A stretch of 9,754 nt of DNA, taken from NCBI GenBank assembly GCA_002292185.1, contig DBBL01000067.1, forward strand, positions 4,133-13,886, in the 5' to 3' direction. Of the stretch, positions 1 through 8,566 are shown piece after piece. Source of the stretch: Akkermansiaceae bacterium UBA985 (GTDB lineage Bacteria; Verrucomicrobiota; Verrucomicrobiia; Verrucomicrobiales; Akkermansiaceae). Under the pieces are notes generated by a model that saw nothing but the letters and a program-made list of their open reading frames with translations, was not told where the DNA came from and did not search any database. The number at the start of each line of letters is the position of its first letter. Position 1 is the stretch's first letter. Both the position numbers and the translations under genes were made by a program.

Positions 1-32
1 CTGCTTTTCTATATCGAGCCTTAAATCGACCC

Positions 33-1283
33 TTAAAAATGCATGCGCCCAATGTCAGTGCGTTTTTGGGCACCATCAAAGCTGACCTTCGCCAACTCGG
101 CATAGGCCAAATCAACCGCAGCGAGTCGCTCCTCGCCACCAGCCACCACGGCAAGCACACGCCCGCCATTGCTTTCCCATTGACCATTCGCATTGAGCCT
201 AGTTCCAGCGTGATAGACACGAGCATCCTGCAGCTCCTCGAGGCCTGAGATCACATCCCCACTTCGTGAGCTAGCAGGATAGCCTGCACTGGCAAGGATT
301 AGACAGACGCTCCAGCCTTCATCAAAAGTGAGCAGCTCCGGTTTCATTTCGCCTTTAGCCGCCGCTAGGCAAAAACTAGCGATATCCCCTTGAACCAATG
401 GCATCACCGCCTGGCACTCAGGGTCACCAAAGCGGCAGTTATACTCAATAATTTTGGGGCCAGCCTCGGTCATCATCAAACCAAAGTAGAGATAACCACG
501 GTAAGGCAATCCATCTTCAATCAAGCCGTCTACGGTTGGCTTAACGATCGTTTTCTCAATCAAAGCTAAGGTTTCAGCATCGATGAGCTGCCTACTCGCA
601 ACGGCACCCATACCACCAGTGTTGGGCCCCTCATCATTATTTCCAATGCGTTTATAATCCCGGGCCGGCGTGAAAATCAGATATTTATCATCACATACCG
701 CCGCAAAGATGGACACTTCAGGACCCACCAAGCACTCCTCTACAAGAAGTCTGCCGGCACCGAATTTACGCTCTACGAGCACCTCATTCAAAAACTCCTC
801 CGCACTGGCTTCATCAGCACACACGGCAACCCCCTTACCTGCCGCAAGCCCGTCAAACTTCAACACCGTAGGGTAGACCCCATCGATAGCAACACGAGCT
901 TCCTCTATATTGGCACAACCAGCAGCTGCGCCAGTCGGTATAGCGTGACGCAGCATAAACTCCTTGGCAAATTCCTTACTCGCCTCGAGCTGTGCAGACT
1001 GCTTGTGCGGCCCCCAGCATGGAATACCCGCTTGCTCACAGAGATTGGCCAACCCTTCATCCTTGACGAGGTAACTTTCCTCTCCTGCCACACAGAGCTC
1101 GATATGATTGGCACGCATCCACTCAATCAGGCTATGCAGCCCGTCAACGTCAACACTCTTTGCCAATGGCTTAATCGCATCACTGCCAGGAAAGCAATAC
1201 AGCTCTGTGTCCACGGGTGATTCCTTTAATGCGGTGATCAGCGCATGTTCACGCCCCCCTTTTCCTACAACCAAAATTTTCAT
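33..1283 (-). CDS. purD: Phosphoribosylamine-glycine ligase (GAR synthetase), PurD
   Basis: Cytosolic ATP-grasp enzyme that joins 5-phosphoribosylamine and glycine to give glycinamide ribonucleotide (GAR), the second step of de novo purine synthesis. With the start at 1283 it has 416 residues, close to the usual 420-430. Visible family signatures are the N-terminal GKGGREHAL (residues 7-15), the ATP-grasp KFDGLAAGKGV (142-152), GPNTGGMGA (219-227), the metal-binding NCRFGDPE (282-289), and the C-terminal GGRVLAVVA and RTDIG. The reading frame extends 12 codons further upstream to an ATG at 1319, but homologues begin at MKILVVG-like residues and the best promoter would start transcription near 1320, so 1283 is preferred. 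No clear Shine-Dalgarno is seen. It is divergent from gltB. The frame is intact and complete; what follows it on the minus strand is outside the window. Confidence 0.96.
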   Translation of the reverse strand: MKILVVGKGGREHALITALKESPVDTELYCFPGSDAIKPLAKSVDVDGLHSLIEWMRANHIELCVAGEESYLVKDEGLANLCEQAGIPCWGPHKQSAQLEASKEFAKEFMLRHAIPTGAAAGCANIEEARVAIDGVYPTVLKFDGLAAGKGVAVCADEASAEEFLNEVLVERKFGAGRLLVEECLVGPEVSIFAAVCDDKYLIFTPARDYKRIGNNDEGPNTGGMGAVASRQLIDAETLALIEKTIVKPTVDGLIEDGLPYRGYLYFGLMMTEAGPKIIEYNCRFGDPECQAVMPLVQGDIASFCLAAAKGEMKPELLTFDEGWSVCLILASAGYPASSRSGDVISGLEELQDARVYHAGTRLNANGQWESNGGRVLAVVAGGEERLAAVDLAYAELAKVSFDGAQKRTDIGRMHF

Positions 1284-1326
1284 CGCGGCAAATGAAGCGG
1301 AGTGCAGCCAAGCAGGCAAGTGTTTC

Positions 1327-1353
1327 TCTATAAAAGTGGCTGTTTTCTGTCAA
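1327..1353 (-). promoter_or_regulatory. Candidate sigma70-type promoter of purD
   Basis: On the minus strand a perfect TTGACA (plus positions 1348-1353) is followed after 15 bp by TATAGA (1327-1332, 4 of 6 consensus bases). The spacer is 2 bp short of ideal. Transcription would begin near 1320, leaving a leader of roughly 35-40 nt before the 1283 start codon and placing the upstream ATG at 1319 right at the transcript end. Inferred from sequence only. Confidence 0.5.
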
Positions 1354-1452
1354 CAAGCGGCTTCTGTTGAATTTCAAGCGAGGCCGCACCCGTAAATTGC
1401 CGTGTCATCATAGTATTTCGTCTATACTTGTGCATTTTTTTTAACCAAAATG

Positions 1453-1480
1453 TTGCGGGCAGATCATTTTAGATTATAGA
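1453..1480 (+). promoter_or_regulatory. Candidate sigma70-type promoter of gltBD
   Basis: TTGCGG (1453-1458), a 16 bp spacer and TATAGA (1475-1480) give a plausible plus-strand promoter with transcription starting near 1487. The leader would be about 128 nt to the ATG at 1615. Short AGATC and GATCT arms at 1461-1465 and 1479-1483 bracket the spacer and -10 and might be an operator, but the symmetry is poor. Prediction from motif only. Confidence 0.35.
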
Positions 1481-1614
1481 TCTGTGCGCACCCTACTCAA
1501 AGGCACCTCTCCCGCAGGCAAACCTTGAGAAAATCTACGGGCAATGACGCTATTGCACCACATAATCAATACACATCTGCTGCAACGAGCAGGAAACTCA
1601 ACTTATATCTACCT

Positions 1615-4600
1615 ATGTCGAATCATACCAAGTCAAATAAGATACACGGAATGCCAGAAGCCCAAGGCCTCTATGACCCAGACAATGAACACGACTCATG
1701 CGGAGTTGGCTTCCTTTGCCACCTGAAGGGAAAAAAATCCCACGACATCATCAAGGGCGCTCTCGACATGAATGTCTGCATGGACCACCGTGGTGGCTGC
1801 GGCTTTGACGAAGCAACTGGAGATGGCGCAGGTCTGTTCTTCCAACTCCCCCATAAATTTTTCAAAACGGTAACAAGTGAACTCGACTTCACTCTACCCG
1901 AAGAAGGTCAATACGCCGTCGGCTTCGTCAATCTCTCCCCAGAGCCCGAGGAAGCAGCAGCAGCCATTGAGACCTATGAGAAGATCGTCAAAAAAGAAGG
2001 ACAGACCGTACTTGGCTGGCGCGACGTCCCCACCAACAGCGACATACTTGGTAAAGCCTCCCGCGAATGCGAACCTCTGATGAAGCAAATCTTCATCGCC
2101 CGTTCGCCAGAGATTACCGACGACCTTGATTTTGAGCGTAAGCTCTATGTCATCCGCCGCAGAAGCTCTCAGGCCGTGCGTTATTGCACCACAACTGGAT
2201 CTGAATCATTCTACACCGTTACTCTATCAGCACGCACGATCGTCTACAAAGGCATGCTCACCACTTGGCAGCTGAAGGACTACTTCCCCGACCTGCAGCA
2301 CAAAGACATGGAGTCAGCCATGGCACTCGTTCACTCACGTTTCAGCACCAACACATTCCCAAGCTGGCCACGAGCCCAACCATTCCGCTACATGTCCCAT
2401 AATGGTGAAATCAACACCATGCGTGGCAATGCAAACTGGATGCAAGCACGTCAGAAATTACTCTCAAGCGGTGTGTTGGGTAAGGACCTCGACAAACTTC
2501 TCCCCATCATTCGTGATGACGGATCTGACTCCGCCATGTTTGATAACTGCCTCGAGTTCCTCGTGCTCTCCGGGCGTTCCTTACCCGAAGCCGTCATGAT
2601 GATGATCCCAGAGCCTTGGGAAAACCATCAACACATGAGTGACTCCAAGAAAGCATTCTACGAGTACAACGCTACCCTCATGGAGCCATGGGACGGCCCA
2701 GCATCAATTGCTTTTTGTGATGGTGTCTCTATCGGAGCCATTCTCGATCGTAACGGACTGCGCCCTTCACGATACTACGTCACCAATGATGACCTTGTAA
2801 TCATGGCCTCAGAGGTTGGCGTGCTCAAAGTCGACCCCGCCACTGTCATCAAAAAAGGCCGCCTTGAGCCAGGCCGTATGTTCCTTGTCGACACCAAAGA
2901 AGGCCGCATCATCGGCGACACTGAGGTCAAAGAGCAAGTAGCTCAGAACAAGCCCTACGGTGACTGGCTCGAAAAAAATCGCGTTTTCTTTGCTGACCTA
3001 GCACAGGGAACCGCCAAGCCTACTATCGAAGGTCACGACCTGATCCAGCGCAACCGCGCATTCGGATACACCTTTGAAGATAAACGCCAAATCCTCGCGC
3101 CTACAGCCCTAACAGGAAACCAACCTCTAGGTGCAATGGGTAACGACACCCCTATCGCTGTTCTCTCCGATAAACCACAGCTACTCTACAACTACTTCAG
3201 GCAGCTTTTTGCACAGGTTACCAACCCAGCTATTGACCCGATTCGGGAAGAGTTAATTACCTCCAGCGTTACCTTTGTCGGTTCGGAAAGTGACATCCTT
3301 CACCCGGGACCAGAAAACTGCCGCATGGTTCGTTTGGAAAGCCCCATTATCGACAACCATCAGCTTGCTAGCCTCCGTGATATCGATCTCGAAGGCTTCC
3401 AGTCTGAGACCCTTCCTATACTCTACGTTCCTGACAAAGCCGAAGCTGGACTGGCTGGCGGCCAACTACCAGGACACGCAGACAACCCAGAAGCCTCAGA
3501 CCTAACAGAAGACATCAACTCACTCTCCGGCGAATCACTCAAACTCGCCCTCGACAAGCTCTTCAAGGCGGCGGACACATCCATCCTTCACGGTGACAAT
3601 GTTCTCATCTTATCCGACCGTGGTATGAACAAGAAAAACGCACCGATCCCAGCATTACTTGCCGTGGCCGGACTGCATCACCATCTCATACGCCAAGGAA
3701 CACGCACCAAGGTATCCATCATACTTGAATCTGGAGAGCCACGTGAAGTTCACCACTTTGCAGTGCTGTTAGGATACGGCTGTGATGTGATCAACCCATA
3801 CATCGCTATTGATACCCTCGCTCAAATGACTGAGGATGGCGAACTCGACATGGCACACGATGATGCCGTGAAAAAATATCTGAAAGCATCTATCAAAGGC
3901 GTGATTAAAACCATGTCCAAAATGGGCATCTCCACCGTTGCTAGCTACCGTGGCGCACAGATCTTCGAATGCATCGGACTGAACAATGAGGTCATCGACC
4001 AATACTTCACCCGCACCACATCCCGCGTTAAAGGAATTGGTCTGGGCACCATTTCTCGCGAAGTGAAGCTCCGCCACCATGACGCCTACAAAGAGCGTGA
4101 AACAGAGAACGACGCCCTCGACGCGGGTGGCATCTACCAGTGGCGCTCAGACGGTGAACGTCACCTCTTTAGCCCACAGGCCATTCACCTACTGCAACAG
4201 TCGACCAGAATGGGCGACATGGGGGTTTTCCGCCAGTACTCAGCTCTCATCGACGAACAGTCCAAAAGCCTCTGCACCCTGCGCGGCTTAATGGACTTCA
4301 AGTTTGACCCGGATAAATCCATTCCGATCGAAGAAGTCGAACCCGCCAGCGAGATCGTCAAACGCTTCAAGACCGGCGCCATGTCTTATGGCTCTATTTC
4401 CAAAGAAGCTCACGAAGCGCTCGCCGTTGCCATGAACCGCCTCGGCGGCAAATCCAACACCGGAGAAGGTGGCGAGGACCCCTACCGTTTCACATGGACC
4501 AACGAACGAGGCGACTCCAAGAAGAGCGCCATCAAGCAGGTAGCGAGCGGACGTTTCGGCGTCACCTCAGACTACCTCGTCAATGCTCGGGAAATCCAGA

Positions 4601-6321
4601 TCAAGATCTCGCAAGGTGCCAAGCCTGGTGAGGGTGGAGAATTGCCCGGTCACAAGGTGCTTCCCGCTATTGCCAAGGTGCGTGGCACCACCCCAGGTGT
4701 AGGTCTTATCTCTCCCCCGCCTCACCATGACATCTACTCGATTGAGGACATGGCAGAGCTCATTCACGATCTCAAGAACGCCAACACCGAAGCCCGCATT
4801 AACGTCAAACTCGTCTCCGAAGTCGGAGTCGGCACGATTGCTGCAGGTGTCGCCAAAGCAAAAGCCGACGTCATCCTCATCTCGGGTCATGATGGGGGCA
4901 CCGGCGCTAGCCCACGTTCCTCCATTCAGCACGCCGGCTCCCCATGGGAACTTGGTCTTGCTGAAACCAATCAAACGCTGCTACTGAACAATCTCCGTAG
5001 TCGAGTAATCTTAGAAACCGATGGACAGCTAAAAACTGGACGTGATGTCGTCATCGGCGCACTACTCGGTGCAGAGGAATTTGGTTTTGCCACCGCACCT
5101 CTCGTCACCCTTGGTTGCATCATGATGCGTGTTTGTCACAAAAACACCTGCCCTGTTGGCATCGCCACACAGAACGAAGTTCTCCGAGCAAAGTTCAATG
5201 GCGCGGTAGAAAACGTTGTCAACTACATGAATTTTGTTGCTGAAGAAATTCGCGAACTGATGGCGAAACTAGGCTTCCGTAATATCAATGAAATGGTTGG
5301 TCGCTGCGACATCCTCGAGATGATCAATGCTGTCGATCACTGGAAAGCTCAAGGTCTGGATTATTCTAAAATCCTCTACCGACCCAAGGTGGGTGAAGAA
5401 GTAGGCACTTATGCTACCCAAGAGCAGGATCACCTCCTCGACCGCGCATTGGACAACACCACTATCCTTGAACTCTGCCGCCCAGCCATCGACAACTATG
5501 AAAAAGTCCATGCCGAGCTCGACATCATCAACGTCAACCGGGTTGTCGGAACTATCACAGGTTCTGAAATAACTCGCCGACACGGTGCCGCGGGTCTCCC
5601 GGAAGACACCATTCATCTGAAGTTCAACGGCTCTGCTGGTCAAAGTCTGGGAGCATTTTGCACCAAAGGCATGACATTCGAACTCGAAGGCGATGCTAAC
5701 GACTACATCGGAAAAGGTGTTTGTGGAGCCAAAATCATTGTCTACCCACCGAAGTGCTCCCCCCCAGAGCTCATCGCTGACCAGAACATCATCGTAGGTA
5801 ATGTTGCCTTTTACGGAGCCACTTCAGGTGAAGCTTACATGGCCGGAGTTGCTGGTGAACGCTTCTGCGTGCGCAACTCAGGTGTCCATACTGTTGTCGA
5901 AGGTGTCGGCGATCACGCCTGTGAATACATGACCGGAGGATCAGTCACCTGCCTAGGCAGCACTGGCCGTAACTTCGGTGCTGGAATGAGCGGAGGTGTT
6001 GCCTACATCTATAACGAACTCGGCGACTTCGAGTCCAAGCTCAACCGAGCCATGGTCAACCTCTACCCACTCATTGAGTGCAACTCAGAGGAAATCGAAG
6101 AAGTCAAAGCACGCATTCAAAAACACATTGAATACACAGGCAGCGTCAAGGGCAGCCACATTCTCGATAACTGGGAAGAGGAATCAGCCAAGTTCCTCAA
6201 AGTGATGCCTGCAGATTACGAGCGTGTGCTCAACTCACTCAAGCGTGCCGAAGAAAGTGGCCTGCAGGGCGATGACGCCATACTCGCTGCCTTCGAAGAA
6301 AACGCCAAGGTCGGCAACTAA
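1615..6321 (+). CDS. gltB: Glutamate synthase large (alpha) subunit, GltB
   Basis: Makes glutamate from glutamine and 2-oxoglutarate as the large subunit of cytosolic glutamate synthase (GOGAT). The frame gives 1568 residues from 1615, a normal size. The class II glutaminase domain (about 29-460) begins at catalytic Cys29 in HDSCGVGF, so residues 1-28 should be a cleaved propeptide; [12 protein letters not shown] and [10 protein letters not shown] are also present. A central domain follows from about 490 ([11 protein letters not shown]). The FMN-binding synthase domain (about 880-1260) has [14 protein letters not shown] and [11 protein letters not shown] (1089-1099), and the 3Fe-4S ligands fit Cys1168, Cys1174 and Cys1179 in CxxxxxCxxxxC. 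A GXGXG beta-helix domain is at about 1300-1500. The start could instead be ATG 1651 (16-residue propeptide) or TTG 1525; none has a good Shine-Dalgarno. It is co-transcribed with gltD, 52 bp downstream. Confidence 0.97.
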   Translation: MSNHTKSNKIHGMPEAQGLYDPDNEHDSCGVGFLCHLKGKKSHDIIKGALDMNVCMDHRGGCGFDEATGDGAGLFFQLPHKFFKTVTSELDFTLPEEGQYAVGFVNLSPEPEEAAAAIETYEKIVKKEGQTVLGWRDVPTNSDILGKASRECEPLMKQIFIARSPEITDDLDFERKLYVIRRRSSQAVRYCTTTGSESFYTVTLSARTIVYKGMLTTWQLKDYFPDLQHKDMESAMALVHSRFSTNTFPSWPRAQPFRYMSHNGEINTMRGNANWMQARQKLLSSGVLGKDLDKLLPIIRDDGSDSAMFDNCLEFLVLSGRSLPEAVMMMIPEPWENHQHMSDSKKAFYEYNATLMEPWDGPASIAFCDGVSIGAILDRNGLRPSRYYVTNDDLVIMASEVGVLKVDPATVIKKGRLEPGRMFLVDTKEGRIIGDTEVKEQVAQNKPYGDWLEKNRVFFADLAQGTAKPTIEGHDLIQRNRAFGYTFEDKRQILAPTALTGNQPLGAMGNDTPIAVLSDKPQLLYNYFRQLFAQVTNPAIDPIREELITSSVTFVGSESDILHPGPENCRMVRLESPIIDNHQLASLRDIDLEGFQSETLPILYVPDKAEAGLAGGQLPGHADNPEASDLTEDINSLSGESLKLALDKLFKAADTSILHGDNVLILSDRGMNKKNAPIPALLAVAGLHHHLIRQGTRTKVSIILESGEPREVHHFAVLLGYGCDVINPYIAIDTLAQMTEDGELDMAHDDAVKKYLKASIKGVIKTMSKMGISTVASYRGAQIFECIGLNNEVIDQYFTRTTSRVKGIGLGTISREVKLRHHDAYKERETENDALDAGGIYQWRSDGERHLFSPQAIHLLQQSTRMGDMGVFRQYSALIDEQSKSLCTLRGLMDFKFDPDKSIPIEEVEPASEIVKRFKTGAMSYGSISKEAHEALAVAMNRLGGKSNTGEGGEDPYRFTWTNERGDSKKSAIKQVASGRFGVTSDYLVNAREIQIKISQGAKPGEGGELPGHKVLPAIAKVRGTTPGVGLISPPPHHDIYSIEDMAELIHDLKNANTEARINVKLVSEVGVGTIAAGVAKAKADVILISGHDGGTGASPRSSIQHAGSPWELGLAETNQTLLLNNLRSRVILETDGQLKTGRDVVIGALLGAEEFGFATAPLVTLGCIMMRVCHKNTCPVGIATQNEVLRAKFNGAVENVVNYMNFVAEEIRELMAKLGFRNINEMVGRCDILEMINAVDHWKAQGLDYSKILYRPKVGEEVGTYATQEQDHLLDRALDNTTILELCRPAIDNYEKVHAELDIINVNRVVGTITGSEITRRHGAAGLPEDTIHLKFNGSAGQSLGAFCTKGMTFELEGDANDYIGKGVCGAKIIVYPPKCSPPELIADQNIIVGNVAFYGATSGEAYMAGVAGERFCVRNSGVHTVVEGVGDHACEYMTGGSVTCLGSTGRNFGAGMSGGVAYIYNELGDFESKLNRAMVNLYPLIECNSEEIEEVKARIQKHIEYTGSVKGSHILDNWEEESAKFLKVMPADYERVLNSLKRAEESGLQGDDAILAAFEENAKVGN

Positions 6322-6373
6322 TCATACCGATCATTTAAACGAACAAACTTAAAACTAACTCACTCAAGTAGAA

Positions 6374-7870
6374 ATGGGAAAACCAACAGGATTTTTAGAA
6401 TTTGAACGCGCGACCATTCCGGATCGCTCGCCACTCGAACGCATCAAGGATTGGAAAGAAATCCACGAGCACGGAGATAATGGCACGCTCAAGAAGCAAG
6501 CCTCACGCTGTATGGACTGCGGCGTACCTTATTGCCACACAGGCGTAAATATTAGCGGCATGGCCAGCGGCTGCCCAATCAACAACCTCATCCCTGAATT
6601 CAACGACCTCATCTACCGAGATCGCTGGGACGAAGCGCTTCAACGTCTTCGCAAAACCAACAACTTCCCAGAATTTACTGGGCGCGTCTGCCCTGCTCCA
6701 TGTGAAGGCTCCTGTGTTCTTGGTATCATCGAGCCACCGGTTACCATCAAAAACATTGAGTGCTCCATTATCGATCACGGCTGGGACAACAACCTACTAA
6801 CGCCAAACCCACCTGCTCAGCGCACTGATAAAACAGTAGCGATAGTAGGCTCAGGTCCAGCTGGCCTTGCAGCTGCGGATCAGCTCAATCAAGCTGGCCA
6901 CACAGTCACCGTATTTGAACGTGCAGATCGCCCTGGCGGACTGCTCATGTATGGCATCCCCAACATGAAACTCGACAAGACAGAGATTGTCGACCGACGC
7001 ATCAAGCTCATGGAGGATGAAGGCATTGTATTCAAATGTAATGTATTCGTCTCGGAAAACAACGAGTGGACCCCTGCCAAACTTCGTAATGAGTTTGATG
7101 CCGTCATCCTGTGTTGCGGTGCTACCAAACCACGTGATCTTCCGATCGAAGGCCGTGATGCCAATGGCGTCTATCAAGCCATGGATTTCCTCACTACCAA
7201 TACTCAATACCAGCTCGACAACAGCTTCGACGGCACCAATCCTGAGCTCAATGCTACAGGCAAAGAAGTCATCGTCATCGGTGGTGGTGATACTGGCACG
7301 GACTGCGTTGGCACCAGCATTCGCCAAGGTTGCAAAAACGTTGTTCAGCTTGAGATCATGCCCCAACCTCCGATGGATCGTGCTTCTAATAACCCGTGGC
7401 CAGAATGGCCTAAGGTCTACAAAATGGACTATGGTCAACAGGAAGCTGAAGCTACCCAAGGGGCCGATCCACGCAGCTACCTCGTCATGACCAAAGAGAT
7501 TCTCAAGGACGAAGCCGGCAATGTAACCGGACTCCAGATCGTCGACATCACTTGGGGCAAAAACGACCAAGGCCAGTTTGTCCCTCAGGAAACTGACGGC
7601 ACCCTTCGCACACTCGATGCTCAGCTGATACTTCTCGCCATGGGCTTCCTTGGACCAGAGGAAAAGATTATCGATCAGTTCAAACTCGATACCGATACAC
7701 GCTCAAACGTCAAAGCAGATCATGAGATTTACACCACTAACGTAGACGGTGTTTTTGCCGCTGGCGATATGCGCCGCGGCCAGTCGCTCGTCGTCTGGGC
7801 AATCAATGAAGGCCGCGGAGCTGCACGAGAGTGTGACCGCTTCCTCATGGGCAGCACCCAGCTCCCTTAG
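6374..7870 (+). CDS. gltD: Glutamate synthase small (beta) subunit, GltD
   Basis: Small subunit of glutamate synthase (498 residues, slightly above the usual 470-490). It takes electrons from NAD(P)H through FAD and iron-sulfur clusters and passes them to GltB. The N-terminal region has two cysteine groups expected to hold 4Fe-4S clusters: Cys46, Cys49, Cys54 and Cys67 ([11 protein letters not shown]...GCPI), then Cys106, Cys110 and Cys114 ([10 protein letters not shown]). An FAD-binding Rossmann motif [11 protein letters not shown] is at 158-168, a second nucleotide-binding motif [11 protein letters not shown] at 301-311, and a C-terminal FAD contact [22 protein letters not shown] at 460-481, broken here only by position. 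The ATG at 6374 gives the [10 protein letters not shown] start typical of the family. It lies 52 bp after gltB with no terminator between, and a strong terminator follows. Whether NADPH or NADH is used cannot be read from sequence with confidence. Confidence 0.97.
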   Translation: MGKPTGFLEFERATIPDRSPLERIKDWKEIHEHGDNGTLKKQASRCMDCGVPYCHTGVNISGMASGCPINNLIPEFNDLIYRDRWDEALQRLRKTNNFPEFTGRVCPAPCEGSCVLGIIEPPVTIKNIECSIIDHGWDNNLLTPNPPAQRTDKTVAIVGSGPAGLAAADQLNQAGHTVTVFERADRPGGLLMYGIPNMKLDKTEIVDRRIKLMEDEGIVFKCNVFVSENNEWTPAKLRNEFDAVILCCGATKPRDLPIEGRDANGVYQAMDFLTTNTQYQLDNSFDGTNPELNATGKEVIVIGGGDTGTDCVGTSIRQGCKNVVQLEIMPQPPMDRASNNPWPEWPKVYKMDYGQQEAEATQGADPRSYLVMTKEILKDEAGNVTGLQIVDITWGKNDQGQFVPQETDGTLRTLDAQLILLAMGFLGPEEKIIDQFKLDTDTRSNVKADHEIYTTNVDGVFAAGDMRRGQSLVVWAINEGRGAARECDRFLMGSTQLP

Positions 7871-7900
7871 AGGATTCATAAATTTGATTTATTTCATATC

Positions 7901-7934
7901 AGACCGGGGTGCGTTGTCATCCCGGTCTTTTTTT
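7901..7934 (+). terminator. Rho-independent terminator of the gltBD operon
   Basis: AGACCGGG (7901-7908) pairs perfectly with CCCGGTCT (7921-7928) around a 12-nt loop, and the stem runs into an unbroken T tract on the plus strand (to 7934). It begins 30 nt after the gltD stop. There is no T tract on the minus-strand side, so it should act only on gltBD transcripts. Confidence 0.92.
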
Positions 7935-7991
7935 GTACGCCTGGATACCGAAATCCAGCAGACTCGAAGATGTCCTAGGCTGCAAATGATC

Positions 7992-8162
7992 TTATTCCTG
8001 AGCCTCTTCTTCAATACCTTCCTCAATATCCTCTAGCATCCCCTGCCTATCCTCCTGCTTAAGGGTAACTAACCCCACAACAAACACTGCTATGATACCC
8101 GCCACAAAGACTACTACCCAAGCAACAACCTTTCTCCTAGTGTTGTAACTCGACTTATACAC
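7992..8162 (-). CDS. Unrecognised small single-span membrane protein, 56 aa
   Basis: An open frame of 56 codons starting with GTG (8160-8162) and ending TAA (7992-7994). The layout is that of a genuine membrane peptide: a basic N-terminus (YKSSYNTRRK), one uninterrupted hydrophobic segment at about residues 12-34 (VVAWVVVFVAGIIAVF...) and a strongly acidic tail at about 37-56, rich in Glu and Asp (EDIEEGIEEEAQE). The positive-inside rule suggests N-in, C-out. An in-frame stop lies four codons upstream, so GTG is the only good start. AAAGG directly abuts it, too close for a normal ribosome site. A possible promoter (TTGATG, 15 bp, GATAAC) would start transcription almost at the GTG. It is convergent with gltD and downstream of the tRNA on the same strand. 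I do not recognise the family; function unknown. An open frame of this composition could be chance, but the sharp basic, hydrophobic, acidic order argues against it. Confidence 0.6.
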   Translation of the reverse strand: MYKSSYNTRRKVVAWVVVFVAGIIAVFVVGLVTLKQEDRQGMLEDIEEGIEEEAQE

Positions 8163-8166
8163 ACCC

Positions 8167-8197
8167 TTTAGTTATCAAAAAAGACGGAGCGCATCAA
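8167..8197 (-). promoter_or_regulatory. Possible promoter of the small membrane protein gene
   Basis: Read on the minus strand, TTGATG (plus 8192-8197, 4 of 6 -35 bases) is followed after 15 bp by GATAAC (4 of 6 -10 bases). Predicted initiation falls at or next to the GTG start codon, so a leaderless or nearly leaderless transcript is possible. The match is weak and the spacer short. Confidence 0.2.
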
Positions 8198-8220
8198 GAT
8201 TCATCTCAATCCACCGGTTC

Positions 8221-8242
8221 CTTCGCAATCAAGATTGCGAAG
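8221..8242. repeat. Interrupted palindrome, 10 bp arms, candidate operator
   Basis: CTTCGCAATC (8221-8230) and GATTGCGAAG (8233-8242) are exact reverse complements separated by AA. No T tract follows on either strand, so it is not a rho-independent terminator. It sits between the tRNA terminator and the small membrane protein gene, about 58 bp upstream of that gene's start, a fitting place for a dimeric regulator's binding site. It could also be a copy of a dispersed palindromic repeat. Confidence 0.6.
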
Positions 8243-8280
8243 CGTGTTACCGCCTGTGGAATTTTTTGCCTCGTAAAACG

Positions 8281-8305
8281 AAAAAACCCTTATAGAATAA
8301 GGGTT
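8281..8305 (-). terminator. Rho-independent terminator of the tRNA-Leu gene
   Basis: On the minus strand AACCCTTAT and ATAAGGGTT (plus positions 8297-8305 and 8285-8293) form a 9-bp stem with a 3-nt loop, followed by a T tract (A run at 8281-8284 on the plus strand). It begins 9 nt after the tRNA CCA end, so the tRNA is likely a single-gene transcript. Confidence 0.9.
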
Positions 8306-8313
8306 ATCTTCAA

Positions 8314-8400
8314 TGGTGCGCGCGAGAGGAATCGAACCTCCACAGGGTTGCCCCCACATGAACCTGAATCATGCGCGTCTACCAATTCCGCCACGCGCGC
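8314..8400 (-). tRNA. tRNA-Leu (anticodon CAG)
   Basis: An 87-nt class II tRNA with CCA encoded (TGG at 8314-8316 on the plus strand). The acceptor stem GCGCGCG (complement of 8394-8400) pairs fully with CGCGCGC (complement of 8318-8324), with A as discriminator base. The D arm is TGGCGGAATTGGTAGACGC, typical of bacterial tRNA-Leu. The anticodon stem CATGA/TCATG encloses the 7-base loop TTCAGGT, giving anticodon CAG (plus 8364-8366) for CUG codons. A long variable arm (GGGGGCAACCC) and a T arm with TTCGATT complete the cloverleaf. Its own terminator follows. I saw no repeat of its 3' end nearby that would suggest an integrated element. Confidence 0.97.
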
Positions 8401-8512
8401 ACTGAAGACGGGCGAAATGAAGCAGCTAGGATGGAAAATTGCAACTACGATTTTTACAGATTCACCCGCCAATCAGCCTCTCGGTATCGGTGTGCTCAGC
8501 CATCCTAGCCAG

Positions 8513-8550
8513 TAGACTTTTTGCTTTTATCACCTCTTAATTACTGTAAA
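8513..8550 (+). promoter_or_regulatory. Weak candidate promoter region of galM
   Basis: Two poor overlapping fits are visible before galM: TAGACT (8513-8518), 17 bp, CTTAAT (8536-8541), or TTGCTT (8521-8526), 18 bp, TGTAAA (8545-8550). Either gives a leader of only 10-20 nt. No ribosome binding site is evident between here and the ATG at 8567. I cannot choose between them. Confidence 0.2.
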
Positions 8551-8566
8551 AACATTCCATTCCGTA

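Larger units (their letters stand above)
1284..1614. other. Divergent purD-gltB intergenic/regulatory region
   Basis: About 330 bp without a confident gene separate the divergent purD and gltB starts. They hold the purD promoter (1327-1353, minus), a gltB promoter candidate (1453-1480, plus) and an isolated TATACT at 1423-1428 with no well-placed -35. A small hairpin, CTGCT/AGCAG at 1577-1581 and 1588-1592, lies in the gltB leader. The gltB frame stays open back to a TTG at 1525, but the residues encoded there look like leader translation rather than protein. I recognise no riboswitch or known RNA motif here. Confidence 0.6.

Noticed and set aside
6987..7490. 167-codon plus-strand frame inside gltD
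   Set aside because: Out of frame with a certain gene, with low-complexity Ser/Ala-rich translation and no motif.
6851..7570. 239-codon open frame on the minus strand
   Set aside because: It lies entirely inside gltD, has no recognisable motif, and gltD in the opposite frame has every family signature. It is a shadow caused by codon bias.
7941..7958. CTGGAT/ATCCAG 6-bp inverted repeat after the gltD terminator
   Set aside because: Short stem with a 6-nt loop and no T tract on either strand, so it is too weak to call a terminator for the small gene.
7749..8036. 95-codon plus-strand frame across the gltD end and terminator
   Set aside because: It begins inside gltD in another frame and runs through the terminator hairpin; the hydrophobic end is the complement of the acidic tail codons of the small gene.
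8314..8400. tRNA-Leu as an integration site for a mobile element
   Set aside because: No integrase, no copy of the tRNA 3' end as a direct repeat, and only housekeeping genes on both sides.
8290..8472. 60-codon minus-strand frame over the tRNA
   Set aside because: It translates the tRNA-Leu gene itself (the ARVAELVDAHDSGSCGGNPVEVRF-type peptide is a familiar tRNA artefact) and part of its flanks.
8417..8515. 32-codon ATG frame on the plus strand between tRNA-Leu and galM
   Set aside because: No hydrophobic segment, motif or ribosome site, and a length easily reached by chance.
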